From Clostridia bacterium (GTDB lineage: Bacteria > Bacillota > Clostridia > Oscillospirales > Acutalibacteraceae): 43,569 bases of DNA. Location: the NCBI GenBank assembly GCA_017474205.1, contig JAFVID010000097.1, positions 1-43,569 of the forward strand, written 5' to 3'. This document shows positions 1 to 8,258 of this stretch, piece by piece (positions within the stretch are counted from its first letter, which is position 1; every line of letters starts with the position of its first letter). The notes under the pieces were generated by a model. The model ran no database searches. It worked only from the letters and a program-made list of their open reading frames with translations, and was not told where the DNA came from. The position numbers and the translations under genes were made by a program.

Positions 1-1004
1 GACCAGTTAGCACCGTTCGTGCCACCGAAATCATTTGCTTTAAGTGTAAATTCATGCCACGTATTTGGAGAATAATTCGTGCCATTAAAACTGTGAAGCA
101 TGTTGAAACCGTCTTCAGTGCCATTTGTGATGAAGTTAAATTGCAACTGACCGTATGCCGGCGGTGTCTGATCAAAAAGTATGTAGAATGTAAAACGACA
201 AGCATTAGAAAAGTTAACTGCAGAAGAAAAATTCAGTCTGGTCATTGCACCAACTTGGTCGTTTTGGCCAACAGGAATTTTTGACTTCATAACAACGGAG
301 TAAGTGCCGTTTCTTTTAGTATAATCAGATTTACCAACTTCGGTATTGAAAAGACCATCGGTCCAACCGTCCATAGCTTCGCAGTTACTAATTGTACCTA
401 CACCATTACTTATAGAAGTAGGGGCAACAGTCCCTGATACACTTCTTTTAACGCCACGCAAATTGTCGAAAAGTATGTGGGTCATACTTGAGTTATTATA
501 AGTGTCTACCCAATGAATACGAACTCTGGTAATGCTTTCCCACTTAGCACCGTTTTGGGCATTTTGGAATTCGGATTTATCCATCTTTACGGTAAACCAA
601 CCGCCACCAGTGTTACCTTTTAAGGTTTTGTAATAGTTCAAACCATCCTGACCGGCAGCGTCGGTAGTAAAGTTAATACCTATTGTACCCCAGTTATGGC
701 CGACAGGCATCCAAAGGTCGATAGCGAAATAGTCGTAAGATGCGAGGTTTTTGGCGGCGAAATTATAAAATATCATAATACCCGGGTTGCCACCGCCATC
801 CCATATATGCAGTGAACCTCCACCTTGTGTTTTTTCAGCGCTGGTAACACCGGCAATTGAACCGGCCGTGCAGGCAAGGCCGTTACCGTCGTCAAAAGAT
901 ACCAACACAGTCGAGGATTCAGCACCCTCTGCTGATGCAGGCATAACGGTAAACACCATCGCTAGTAAGATTAAGGGAATTATGCATAATATTAGTTTTT
1001 TCAT
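1..1004 (-). CDS. Secreted protein with jelly-roll-like (CBM-like) repeats, 3' end outside window
   Basis: The frame is open from the ATG at 1004 to the window edge, giving about 334 residues of an incomplete protein. It starts with a signal peptide (MKKLILCIIPLILLAMVF, cleavage likely after PASA). Two tandem modules of about 150 residues follow, near residues 30-165 and 175 to the edge. They share the pattern SYDYFAIDLWMP, a QDGLN/EDGFN turn, WESITRVRIHW and ILFDNLRGV. The same pattern recurs four times in the large protein at 24862-29241, so the two are related. The fold looks like a beta-sandwich carbohydrate-binding module, but that is inference from pattern only. The start is supported by AGGTAGGA upstream of the ATG and by a promoter at 1052-1080. 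A catalytic domain or dockerin could lie beyond the edge and cannot be seen. Confidence 0.8.
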   Translation of the reverse strand, partial: MKKLILCIIPLILLAMVFTVMPASAEGAESSTVLVSFDDGNGLACTAGSIAGVTSAEKTQGGGSLHIWDGGGNPGIMIFYNFAAKNLASYDYFAIDLWMPVGHNWGTIGINFTTDAAGQDGLNYYKTLKGNTGGGWFTVKMDKSEFQNAQNGAKWESITRVRIHWVDTYNNSSMTHILFDNLRGVKRSVSGTVAPTSISNGVGTISNCEAMDGWTDGLFNTEVGKSDYTKRNGTYSVVMKSKIPVGQNDQVGAMTRLNFSSAVNFSNACRFTFYILFDQTPPAYGQLQFNFITNGTEDGFNMLHSFNGTNYSPNTWHEFTLKANDFGGTNGANW

Positions 1005-1051
1005 TGAAATCCTACCTTTCCGCATAATATTATCATTTTAGTTTCAAATCC

Positions 1052-1080
1052 ATTATATATCACTGTTTTCAAAAATGCAA
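1052..1080 (-). promoter_or_regulatory. Sigma-A-type promoter
   Basis: On the minus strand TTGCAT (1075-1080) and TATAAT (1052-1057) are 17 bp apart, about 50 bp upstream of the ATG at 1004. It should drive the partial secreted protein. Confidence 0.65.
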
Positions 1081-1213
1081 TAGGTAAATTGCACAAATTT
1101 AAAAAAATTGTTGTGTTTTACAAATTATATTTTTGGAAAACCGAAAAAATGTCTTAATTACATTAAATTTAATGAATTTATTTCCAAAATGCGCAAAATT
1201 TTCACATACAAGA

Positions 1214-1246
1214 AAACGACCCATCCCTTTTGGGGATGAGTCGTTT
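1214..1246 (-). terminator. Intrinsic terminator of the anchored cohesin gene
   Basis: Inverted repeat aaacgac...gtcgttt with an inner catccc/gggatg stem, followed on the minus strand by TTTTCTTG. It lies about 40 bp past the stop at 1285. Confidence 0.75.
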
Positions 1247-1284
1247 GTTTAAGTTTTAGTTATATCGATTAGTTGGTCGATATA

Positions 1285-3888
1285 TTAGCCACGTTTCTTG
1301 TTAAGAACGAATGCTGCTGCTACAGCTGCGAGGCAAAGAGCGCCTGCTACTGCAACGTTGGAAGCGTCACCGGTGGGAGGAGTGGTGGGTTTGGTGGTTT
1401 CTTCTTCTTTTTCGATTTCGCCTTTTTCTACCAATTTGTCGCAATCTTTGCAGTAGGTGTCGTTACCGCGTTTTTCGGTGTTCTTGTGGTTGTTAAGATT
1501 GAGTTCGCCATATTCAGCGCCACAACCATCGCAAAGTGCTTTTTCAATACAGGTTGCTTCGCCGCCGAAGTGACCTTCGGGATCGATTTCGCCATATTTT
1601 TGACCGCAAACATCACATTTTGCTTTGTCTTGGCAGGTTGCTTCGCCGCCTTTGTGAGCTTCTTTATCTACTTCTGCACCACATTCGCAAGTGAACCAGT
1701 GGTTTTCTGCGTCGTAGCCATATTCGTCATTAGCGGGACCTTTGTGGTTTTGTGCATTAACGGGGATAACTTCGCCTTCTTCAAGCAATCCATCGCAATC
1801 GAGGCAGTAGGTATCACCAGTGTAGCCCTCTTCCATACAATTGGCTTCTTTAGCGTCACGAACTTCGGTTTCGCCTACGTGATTGTCAGCATCTACGTCG
1901 CCGTATTCCTGACCACAAACATCACATTCAGCTTTTGCGTTACAGGTTGCTTCACCGCCGGTGTGAGCACCAGTTGCGGGGATTACTTCGCCTTCTTCGA
2001 TCATAACACCACAATCTTTGCAGTAGGTATCACCGGTGTAACCATCGTTACGGCAGTCATTGGTTTTTGCATCACGAACTTCGGTTTCGCCCTTGTGGTT
2101 GTCTGCTGCAAATTCGCCATATTCAGCGCCGCAAACAGTACATTCTGCTTTTGCATTACAGGTAGCTTCGCCACCTTCGTGAGGTGCTTTGCTGATTTGG
2201 TTACCGCAGCCAATGGTTTCACAATTGTACCAGTGATCTGTTTCATCATAATCAAGATCAGCTTCGGGGATGTGTTGTTCGGTTGCGGGGATTACTCTAC
2301 CATCAGCAATTTTTGCATCGCAATCTTTACAGTAGGTGTCACCAGTGTAACCATTTTCGTAGCAAGATGCGGGAACTGCATCGCGAACTTCGGTTTCGCC
2401 TTTGTGGTTTTCTGCATTGAGGTCACCATAAGATTCGCCGCAGATTTCGCAAACTGCTTTATCTTTACAGGTAGCTTCGCCGCCCTTGTGAGCACATTCA
2501 ATAGTAATAACACCAGGAGTGGTGATCATTGTGATTTTGTTTTGAGCAGCATTGGAGGTGGCATTTGCATCGAATTCTACAGTTACTTGTGTTTCGCCAT
2601 AGAAATCGTTAATTGCCTTAAAGGTTGCAGTGAAGAAAGTACCAGAGGTAACATCTGCAAAACCAAATCCTGTTGCTTTTTTGGTTGCAGGATTAACTGC
2701 TGCACAGAAAGTACCAGGAGTCATAGTTACAAGTTCCAATTTGGACTCATCAAATACTAAGGTTGCACCGTATGCTGCCAATTTGGTGTTTGCACCCATA
2801 GAAACAGTAACGGTGAATTCGTCGCCACTCTTAGCGGTTGCATTGGAAACAATAGCAGAACCGGTAGTGGGATCGATTGCTTGACCTTGAGCGATCATTT
2901 TGTCACAAGCCAAGCAGTAGGTGTCGCCAGTGTAGGAATCAGTTGCACCGCGAACTTCGGTTTCGTAGTCGCTGTGATTGTTAGCATCTGCTTCGCCATA
3001 TTGCATTCCGCAAACAGCACATTCTGCCATTTGAATACAGGTAGCAGTACCGCCGGTTTGAGCACCAGTTGCGTGAATAGCAGTACCGTTTGCAATTTTT
3101 ACACCGCAATCTTCACAGTAGGTGTCGCCGGTGTAACCGTCGTTACCACAGTCAGCGGTAACAGCGTCACGAACTTCGGTTTCACCTGCATGGTTGGTTG
3201 CATCGATAGCGCCGTATTCAGCACCACAAACGGAGCAGTTTGCTTTTGCTGTGCAAGTAGCTTCGCCACCTTCGTGGGGAGCTTTGTTTACGAGGTTACC
3301 GCAACCAACGGATGCACAGTTGTACCAGTGGTCGGTTTCGTCGTGTTGGATATCACCAGCGGGAGTGCATTCGTGTTCATCGATATCAACATGAACGCCA
3401 CCGTTTACTTCTTCAAGATCAATGTATTGGGTTTCGGTCCAGTTGTCGGTTTTACCTTGGGCATAACCTTTAACTGAGATTTCAGCAAATTCAACTACGG
3501 TGGATTCATTGATGTCGGTAGCTGCATAGAAATAGATTACGCAAACTTCACCGCCGAGGAGTTTCTTAGCTTGTCTGTCGGAAGTGGGGTTGCAAACAAG
3601 TGCAAACTTACCATCGTTATATGCTGCCATAGCACCGCCGAAGTCATCTTCGGAAGCTTCAACAGCATCAAGTTCAAGAAGAGCTTCATCATATTCGAGG
3701 GTGAACTCGATAGTTGCATAAGCATTTGCCCATTCAGTGATGTTGACGGAGAGAGCAACTTCTTCACCTGCTGCGATAGGGCCTTCTACGGTTGCAATGG
3801 TGATGGTAGCATCAACATCTGCAGATGCAGTAACGAAAGAAGTTACCATAAGTGCCAAACACATTGCAATAGCAAGTAATTTTTTCAT
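1285..3888 (-). CDS. Membrane/cell-wall-anchored cohesin-like protein with Cys-rich repeats
   Basis: 867 residues. Signal peptide 1-23; cohesin-like module of a first type (alpha) 26-168, with ITEWANAY, LEYDEALLEL and LLGGEVCVIYF; Cys-rich region 173-340; a second-type module (beta) 344-463 with AAYGATLVFD and GTFFTATFK; Cys-rich region 464-827. The Cys-rich parts hold seven GGxATC...CxxCG units alternating with about six YTGDTYCxxC units and three DHWYNC-like units, so they may bind zinc. The C-terminus has a T/P/E-rich linker, PPTGD (837-841), a hydrophobic helix 844-862 and the tail NKKRG. This resembles a variant sortase signal or a simple membrane anchor. Unlike its three neighbours it has no dockerin, so it could be the surface anchor of an assembly. 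Start: ATG with AAAGGA upstream. Module function is inferred; the paralogy is plain. Confidence 0.85.
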   Translation of the reverse strand: MKKLLAIAMCLALMVTSFVTASADVDATITIATVEGPIAAGEEVALSVNITEWANAYATIEFTLEYDEALLELDAVEASEDDFGGAMAAYNDGKFALVCNPTSDRQAKKLLGGEVCVIYFYAATDINESTVVEFAEISVKGYAQGKTDNWTETQYIDLEEVNGGVHVDIDEHECTPAGDIQHDETDHWYNCASVGCGNLVNKAPHEGGEATCTAKANCSVCGAEYGAIDATNHAGETEVRDAVTADCGNDGYTGDTYCEDCGVKIANGTAIHATGAQTGGTATCIQMAECAVCGMQYGEADANNHSDYETEVRGATDSYTGDTYCLACDKMIAQGQAIDPTTGSAIVSNATAKSGDEFTVTVSMGANTKLAAYGATLVFDESKLELVTMTPGTFCAAVNPATKKATGFGFADVTSGTFFTATFKAINDFYGETQVTVEFDANATSNAAQNKITMITTPGVITIECAHKGGEATCKDKAVCEICGESYGDLNAENHKGETEVRDAVPASCYENGYTGDTYCKDCDAKIADGRVIPATEQHIPEADLDYDETDHWYNCETIGCGNQISKAPHEGGEATCNAKAECTVCGAEYGEFAADNHKGETEVRDAKTNDCRNDGYTGDTYCKDCGVMIEEGEVIPATGAHTGGEATCNAKAECDVCGQEYGDVDADNHVGETEVRDAKEANCMEEGYTGDTYCLDCDGLLEEGEVIPVNAQNHKGPANDEYGYDAENHWFTCECGAEVDKEAHKGGEATCQDKAKCDVCGQKYGEIDPEGHFGGEATCIEKALCDGCGAEYGELNLNNHKNTEKRGNDTYCKDCDKLVEKGEIEKEEETTKPTTPPTGDASNVAVAGALCLAAVAAAFVLNKKRG

Positions 3889-3926
3889 TTACTTTCATTC
3901 CTTTACATATAATTTTATGCATTGTC

Positions 3927-3955
3927 ATTATAATTCATCAATTTGTAAATGTCAA
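3927..3955 (-). promoter_or_regulatory. Consensus sigma-A promoter of the anchored cohesin gene
   Basis: Minus-strand TTGACA (3950-3955), 17-bp spacer, TATAAT (3927-3932), about 40 bp upstream of the start codon. Both hexamers match consensus exactly. Confidence 0.8.
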
Positions 3956-4043
3956 TAGATAAAATCAGGTTTTTATGAACTTTTTATTACCAATTTTACC
4001 TTTTTTTGCCATTTTTGTAAAATTCTCTTACATTATAATATAT

Positions 4044-4075
4044 ATACGGGCGACAAAATATCTTGCCGCCCGTAT
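4044..4075 (-). terminator. Hairpin terminator of the two-gene cohesin operon
   Basis: Nine-bp stem atacgggcg/cgcccgtat about 30 bp beyond the stop at 4104. The following minus-strand sequence is AT-rich (TATATATTAT) rather than a pure T-run. Confidence 0.6.
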
Positions 4076-4103
4076 GATTTTAGTTCGAATTATTATTTAA
4101 ATA

Positions 4104-6836
4104 CTATCCTTGTGCAGGGAAACGATCAATCAATCCTACATAAAATTGCGAGATAAGCATTGCATCCATTGCATTTACGTTGCCATCGCCGTTTACATCG
4201 GAAACTGCAATATCAATTTCAACGTCAAGTCCAACATAGTATTGAGAAATGAGCATCGCGTCCATTGCGTTAACAAAGCCGTCGCCGTTAGCATCACCAG
4301 GGACACCTGTCCAAATTTTTTCACCTTTTTCAATCATCGCGCCACAACCGAGGCAGTAGGTATCGCCGGTGTAGGTTTCACTTGCATCACGAACTTCACT
4401 TCCACCAATGTGGTTGTTGGTGTTGAATTCTCCATATTCAAGGTGACAAATTTCACAAAACGCCTTTGTACAGCAAGTAGCTTCGCCACCTACGTGAGCA
4501 CCTGTTGCGGGAACATCTTCACCTTCCTCAACCATTGCGCCACAGTCAAGACAGTAGGTATCACCGGTATATCCATCGTAGCCACAATTCTCTTCGATAT
4601 AATTGCGAAGTTCAGTTTCGCCAGTGTGATTATCGGCATCTATTTCTCCATAGAATTGACCGCAAATATTACAAATTGCCATTTCACAGCAGGTAGCTGT
4701 GCCACCTACGTGAGCACCTGTTGCGGGGACAACTTCACCCTCTTTAATCATTACACCACAATCGAGGCAATATGTATCGCCGGTATAACCTTGGTTAGAA
4801 CAATCCGCATCAAAGGCATTACGAACTTCGGTTTGACCAATATGGTTATTGACGTCTAATCCAAGTTCCTCGGTCATAACTCCTTGACATACCGTGCAGG
4901 TGTAGGTTAAAACGCCATATGAAACACAAGAGGGAACAGTGGTAAATTCACCGTCGTTCCAAGAGTGATCGCCACTTGCGGGGATGATAGTTCCTTGGAA
5001 GAATACCGTTTGGCAATCAAAACAGAAGTGATCGCCGGTATATCCATTCACACCGCAATTGGCCTCAACTGCATTGCGAATTTCAACTTCACCATCGTGG
5101 GCACACTGAACATAAATAGTTCCCGGAGTAACTTCCATTGTAACTAATTCATCTTTTTCGTTGGCAGTGCTGTTAGCATCAAATACCAAGTCAACAGTAT
5201 AGTTGCCACCAGCTACAAGAATTTCAAATGTTGCATTGAATAAAGTGCCAAAGGTAACGTTTTCGGTTGAATAACCGTTAGCGTGTTTGGTTTCGACGTT
5301 TACAGTTTCACAAAAAGTGCCCTTTTCCATTGAAACAAGTTTCAATGCGGTTTCATCATAAACCAAGGTAGCGCCGTATGCTGCTATAGCAGTGTCTCCA
5401 ACCAACCATACGGTAACGGTAACTTGATCACCCATTTCTCCCATTGCATTGGAAAAACCTGCGTAACCAATATAGGGATTGCTCTCGGGTTCAGCAGTGA
5501 TACCGCCATACACTTCATCAACGTTAAGTTTCTTAGTACTCATCCAACTATCATTTTTGCCTTCGGCGTATCCATGAATCTCAACAAATGCGAAATTGAT
5601 AGTGGTATCTTCGGAAATATCAGCAAGTGCGGTAAAGTATGCTACACATATCTCACCACCACTAAAGTTGGTTGCTTGGCTTTCAGAACTTGGACTGGCA
5701 ATAAGTGCAAATTTATTACCGTTTACTGCGGTCATAGCACCTGCAAAATCGGTTTCGGATGCTTCGATAGAATCAAGTTTAAGAACTGCATCATCGTAGT
5801 TAAGTTCAAATTCGATGCATCCATAAGCGTTTGCCCACTCGGTAATAGTGATAGGTACGGCAACCTCATCACCTGCATAAATAGGTCCATTTACAGTATC
5901 AATAGTAATAGTTGCATCGTAATCTTCGGGGGCATCTGAAGAAGGAGTAACAGAAACAACACCGGAAGTTGCCGTCATATTAACGGGAGTTAAATCATCT
6001 CTTTTAGTGCTTTCTGCATCAAATACAATCTCAACGGCATATTCTCCGCTTTCTGCAAGCACCTTAAAGGTTGCGGTAAACAATGTACCCGAGGTAACGT
6101 TGTAGTTTTCGTATCCGCCTGCCATACCTGAAGTGGCATTTACAATGGAACAAAACTCGCCTTCTTCCATTGATAAGAGTTTCAATGCGGTTTTGTCATA
6201 ATTCAAGGTTGCACCGTATGTAGCTAAAGAGGTGTTTTCGCCCAACGCAGCGGTAAGAGTAACCTGATCACCTTGTTGAGCAGTGGCATTTGTTACATTA
6301 GCATAACCGTAGATAACGGGAGGACCATCAGCACCCTCAACGTGAACACCACCGTTTACAATCTCAACATTAAGTTCTGTGTTTTCGGTCCAGTTGTCAG
6401 TTTCACCCTGAGCGTAACCTTTAACCACAGCAGTAACCTTAACAGGGATGGAATATTCAATATCGGCAGCTGCATAGAAATATACTATACAAACTTCGCC
6501 GCCAAGAACTTTATTTGCTTGTTTTTGTGAGGAAGGATTGCAAATAAGTGAAAACTTGTTTTCATTACTTGCAGCCATTGCACCACCAAAATCGGAATCG
6601 GATTTTTCAATAGCATCAAGTTCAAGGAATTTTGCATCGTATTCAAATTCGAGTTCAATAACTGCATAGGCATTTGCCCATTCTGTAATATCAACAGGAA
6701 TTGCGACCTCTTCACCTTCGGCAAAAGGTCCCTCAACGGTACCAACCGTGATGGTTGCATCAGCTTCGGCGGAAACGAAGACAAATGATGTCATCATAAG
6801 CGCCAAACACATTGCAAGTGCCAATATTTTTTTCAT
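4104..6836 (-). CDS. Scaffoldin-like protein: four cohesin-like modules, Cys-rich repeats, C-terminal dockerin
   Basis: 910 residues. Signal peptide 1-23; alternating modules alpha 26-166, beta 175-297, alpha 306-447, beta 455-576; Cys-rich region 577-842 with repeated YTGDTYCLDCG and GGxATCC...CxxC units; type I-like dockerin 846-906 made of two F-hand repeats, DANGDGFVNAMDAMLISQYY and DVNGDGNVNAMDAMLISQFY. Both calcium loops are intact, and residues 10-11 of each loop are AM. Alpha modules share ITEWANAY and SETDF/SDSDFxGAM; beta modules share YGATL and GTLF.ATF. This is the largest scaffold candidate here: it could receive several dockerin partners and dock itself onto another cohesin. The start ATG follows AAGGA. 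Only 40 bp separates it from the gene upstream, so the two probably form one transcript. Binding specificity is unknown. Confidence 0.87.
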   Translation of the reverse strand: MKKILALAMCLALMMTSFVFVSAEADATITVGTVEGPFAEGEEVAIPVDITEWANAYAVIELEFEYDAKFLELDAIEKSDSDFGGAMAASNENKFSLICNPSSQKQANKVLGGEVCIVYFYAAADIEYSIPVKVTAVVKGYAQGETDNWTENTELNVEIVNGGVHVEGADGPPVIYGYANVTNATAQQGDQVTLTAALGENTSLATYGATLNYDKTALKLLSMEEGEFCSIVNATSGMAGGYENYNVTSGTLFTATFKVLAESGEYAVEIVFDAESTKRDDLTPVNMTATSGVVSVTPSSDAPEDYDATITIDTVNGPIYAGDEVAVPITITEWANAYGCIEFELNYDDAVLKLDSIEASETDFAGAMTAVNGNKFALIASPSSESQATNFSGGEICVAYFTALADISEDTTINFAFVEIHGYAEGKNDSWMSTKKLNVDEVYGGITAEPESNPYIGYAGFSNAMGEMGDQVTVTVWLVGDTAIAAYGATLVYDETALKLVSMEKGTFCETVNVETKHANGYSTENVTFGTLFNATFEILVAGGNYTVDLVFDANSTANEKDELVTMEVTPGTIYVQCAHDGEVEIRNAVEANCGVNGYTGDHFCFDCQTVFFQGTIIPASGDHSWNDGEFTTVPSCVSYGVLTYTCTVCQGVMTEELGLDVNNHIGQTEVRNAFDADCSNQGYTGDTYCLDCGVMIKEGEVVPATGAHVGGTATCCEMAICNICGQFYGEIDADNHTGETELRNYIEENCGYDGYTGDTYCLDCGAMVEEGEDVPATGAHVGGEATCCTKAFCEICHLEYGEFNTNNHIGGSEVRDASETYTGDTYCLGCGAMIEKGEKIWTGVPGDANGDGFVNAMDAMLISQYYVGLDVEIDIAVSDVNGDGNVNAMDAMLISQFYVGLIDRFPAQG

Positions 6837-6876
6837 AAAATCATTCCTTCTTCAAATATTTTTATAAATATAATAT

Positions 6877-8055
6877 TTAATTTTCAGCGGGGAATTTATC
6901 AATCAATCCTACATAGTATTGAGAGATAAGCATCGCATCTACTGCGTTGATATCACCTTCACCACTAACGTCTGCAAGATCAATATTGATAACCACATCA
7001 AGTCCAACATAGTATTGACAAATAAGCATTGCATCTACTGCGTTGACAAAGCCATCGCCATCCACATCGCCTAATTCAGGTCCGCCGATAATGCCGCCGC
7101 AACCTGTACCATCATCTACACCACCTGCAATAACGTTGGTGAGAAGTTGGCGATTTGCAACCCAACCGTCGTTCTTGCCATTGGTGTAACCCTTAACGGT
7201 AGCGGTTACAGTAACTGTGGTGTTCTCTAAATCGTTAACCAGTGAATAAAAATATGCAACGCAAATTTCACCACCGAGAAGTTTATTTGCTTGTCTGTCG
7301 GAAGAGGGATTGCAAATAAGAGAGAACTTCTTTCCGCTGGTAGCGGCCATTGCACCGCTAAAATCGGTTTCGGATTTTTCAATAGCATCGAGTTCAAGAA
7401 GCGTTTCGTCATAAGAGAAGGTAAGTTCAATGGTTGCATAAGCGTTTGCCCATTCGGTGATGGTAACGGGGATAGCAACCTCATCCCCTACTGCGAAGGG
7501 ACCTTCTATGGTGGCAACAGTGATGGTTGTATCTGCACTTGCAGTTGTAAGAATACCGCCCGAAACTACCTCACTTGTAAGAGATTTGAAGTTTACCCAA
7601 GTGGTATCGCCGGAATCTCTTGTATAACCGGTAACTTCCTTAACTACAACCGATATTTCAACTGCTTCGGTAAGGTTCGTTTTAGCAGTAAAAACAAGAA
7701 GGCAAACTTCACCGCCACTCAAAGCAATGGCTTCGGCGTCGGTTGTTGGCATAATGATAACACCAAAATCTTCACCTGCGGTTTTAATTACTGCGCTACC
7801 GGTAAAGTCCTTTTCGGATTCTTCATAACCTACGAAGTCCAACTTACTACTATCGTATGTAGGAGAACCTATAACGATAGTTGCGTAAGCATCGTAATAC
7901 GCACTAATGTTAACAGGGATACGAACAGTATCACCGGCCTTAACATCCTTAGTGATTGTAGCAACTGTAACGGTTGCATCTGCTTCGGCAGAAACCAAGA
8001 CAACGGACGTCATCATAAGTGCCAAACACATCACAAACACTAATAGTTTTTTCAC
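6877..8055 (-). CDS. Small scaffoldin-like protein: two cohesin-like modules and a dockerin
   Basis: 392 residues. Signal peptide about 1-24; a divergent alpha-like module about 26-165, in which ITEWANAY is replaced by ISAYYDAYATI and the rest is poorly conserved; a standard alpha module about 170-310; a short Gly-rich linker; a dockerin about 325-388 with repeats DVDGDGFVNAVDAMLICQYY and DVSGEGDINAVDAMLISQYY. No Cys-rich repeats. The chosen start is the GTG at 8055 (VKKLLVF...), preceded by AAAGGAC. An in-frame ATG at 8088 would sit essentially at the predicted transcription start and add 11 non-signal residues, so it is less likely. First gene of a probable two-gene operon with the 910-residue scaffold. 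Loop residues 10-11 are AV, differing from AM in the neighbour. Confidence 0.85.
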   Translation of the reverse strand: MKKLLVFVMCLALMMTSVVLVSAEADATVTVATITKDVKAGDTVRIPVNISAYYDAYATIVIGSPTYDSSKLDFVGYEESEKDFTGSAVIKTAGEDFGVIIMPTTDAEAIALSGGEVCLLVFTAKTNLTEAVEISVVVKEVTGYTRDSGDTTWVNFKSLTSEVVSGGILTTASADTTITVATIEGPFAVGDEVAIPVTITEWANAYATIELTFSYDETLLELDAIEKSETDFSGAMAATSGKKFSLICNPSSDRQANKLLGGEICVAYFYSLVNDLENTTVTVTATVKGYTNGKNDGWVANRQLLTNVIAGGVDDGTGCGGIIGGPELGDVDGDGFVNAVDAMLICQYYVGLDVVINIDLADVSGEGDINAVDAMLISQYYVGLIDKFPAEN

Positions 8056-8096
8056 ATAAATCAGTCCTTTTTCAATAATAGGATGCATATGCTTTT

Positions 8097-8125
8097 ATTA
8101 TAATATAATATTGTAATAATATCAA
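8097..8125 (-). promoter_or_regulatory. Sigma-A-type promoter of the cohesin operon
   Basis: Minus-strand TTGATA (8120-8125), 17 bp, TATAAT (8097-8102). It places the transcript start near 8090, which supports the GTG start at 8055. Confidence 0.75.
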
Positions 8126-8207
8126 TAGAAATACCAAAGATTTTTACTTTATATTTTTACCAATTCAGCAAAATCAATCATATTTAATATAATTTATCCA
8201 AAAGACA

Positions 8208-8240
8208 AAAACAGGTAGCGGAGTTCCCACTACCTGTTTT
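8208..8240 (-). terminator. Intrinsic terminator of the 783-residue scaffold gene
   Basis: Stem aaaacaggtag/ctacctgtttt with an 11-nt loop, just past the stop at 8259. The minus strand continues into a short T-stretch. Confidence 0.75.
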
Positions 8241-8258
8241 ATTTAACCAACTAAACTT

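Noticed and set aside
1273..2760. 495-codon open frame opposite the anchored cohesin gene, and similar long frames opposite the other scaffold genes
   Set aside because: They lack ribosome sites and signal logic, and have Phe/Thr/Val-rich low-complexity translations that arise from the complementary strand of repetitive coding sequence.
1430..3330. Regularly recurring DNA words (e.g. around gcagtaggtgtc) that could suggest a CRISPR-like array
   Set aside because: The repeats are imperfect, in frame, and encode the CxxC protein repeats; there are no constant repeats with unique spacers and no cas genes.
6877..8088. ATG at 8088 as start of the 392-residue scaffold
   Set aside because: It coincides with the predicted transcription start and lacks a ribosome site; the GTG at 8055 begins the standard signal peptide shared with the paralogues.
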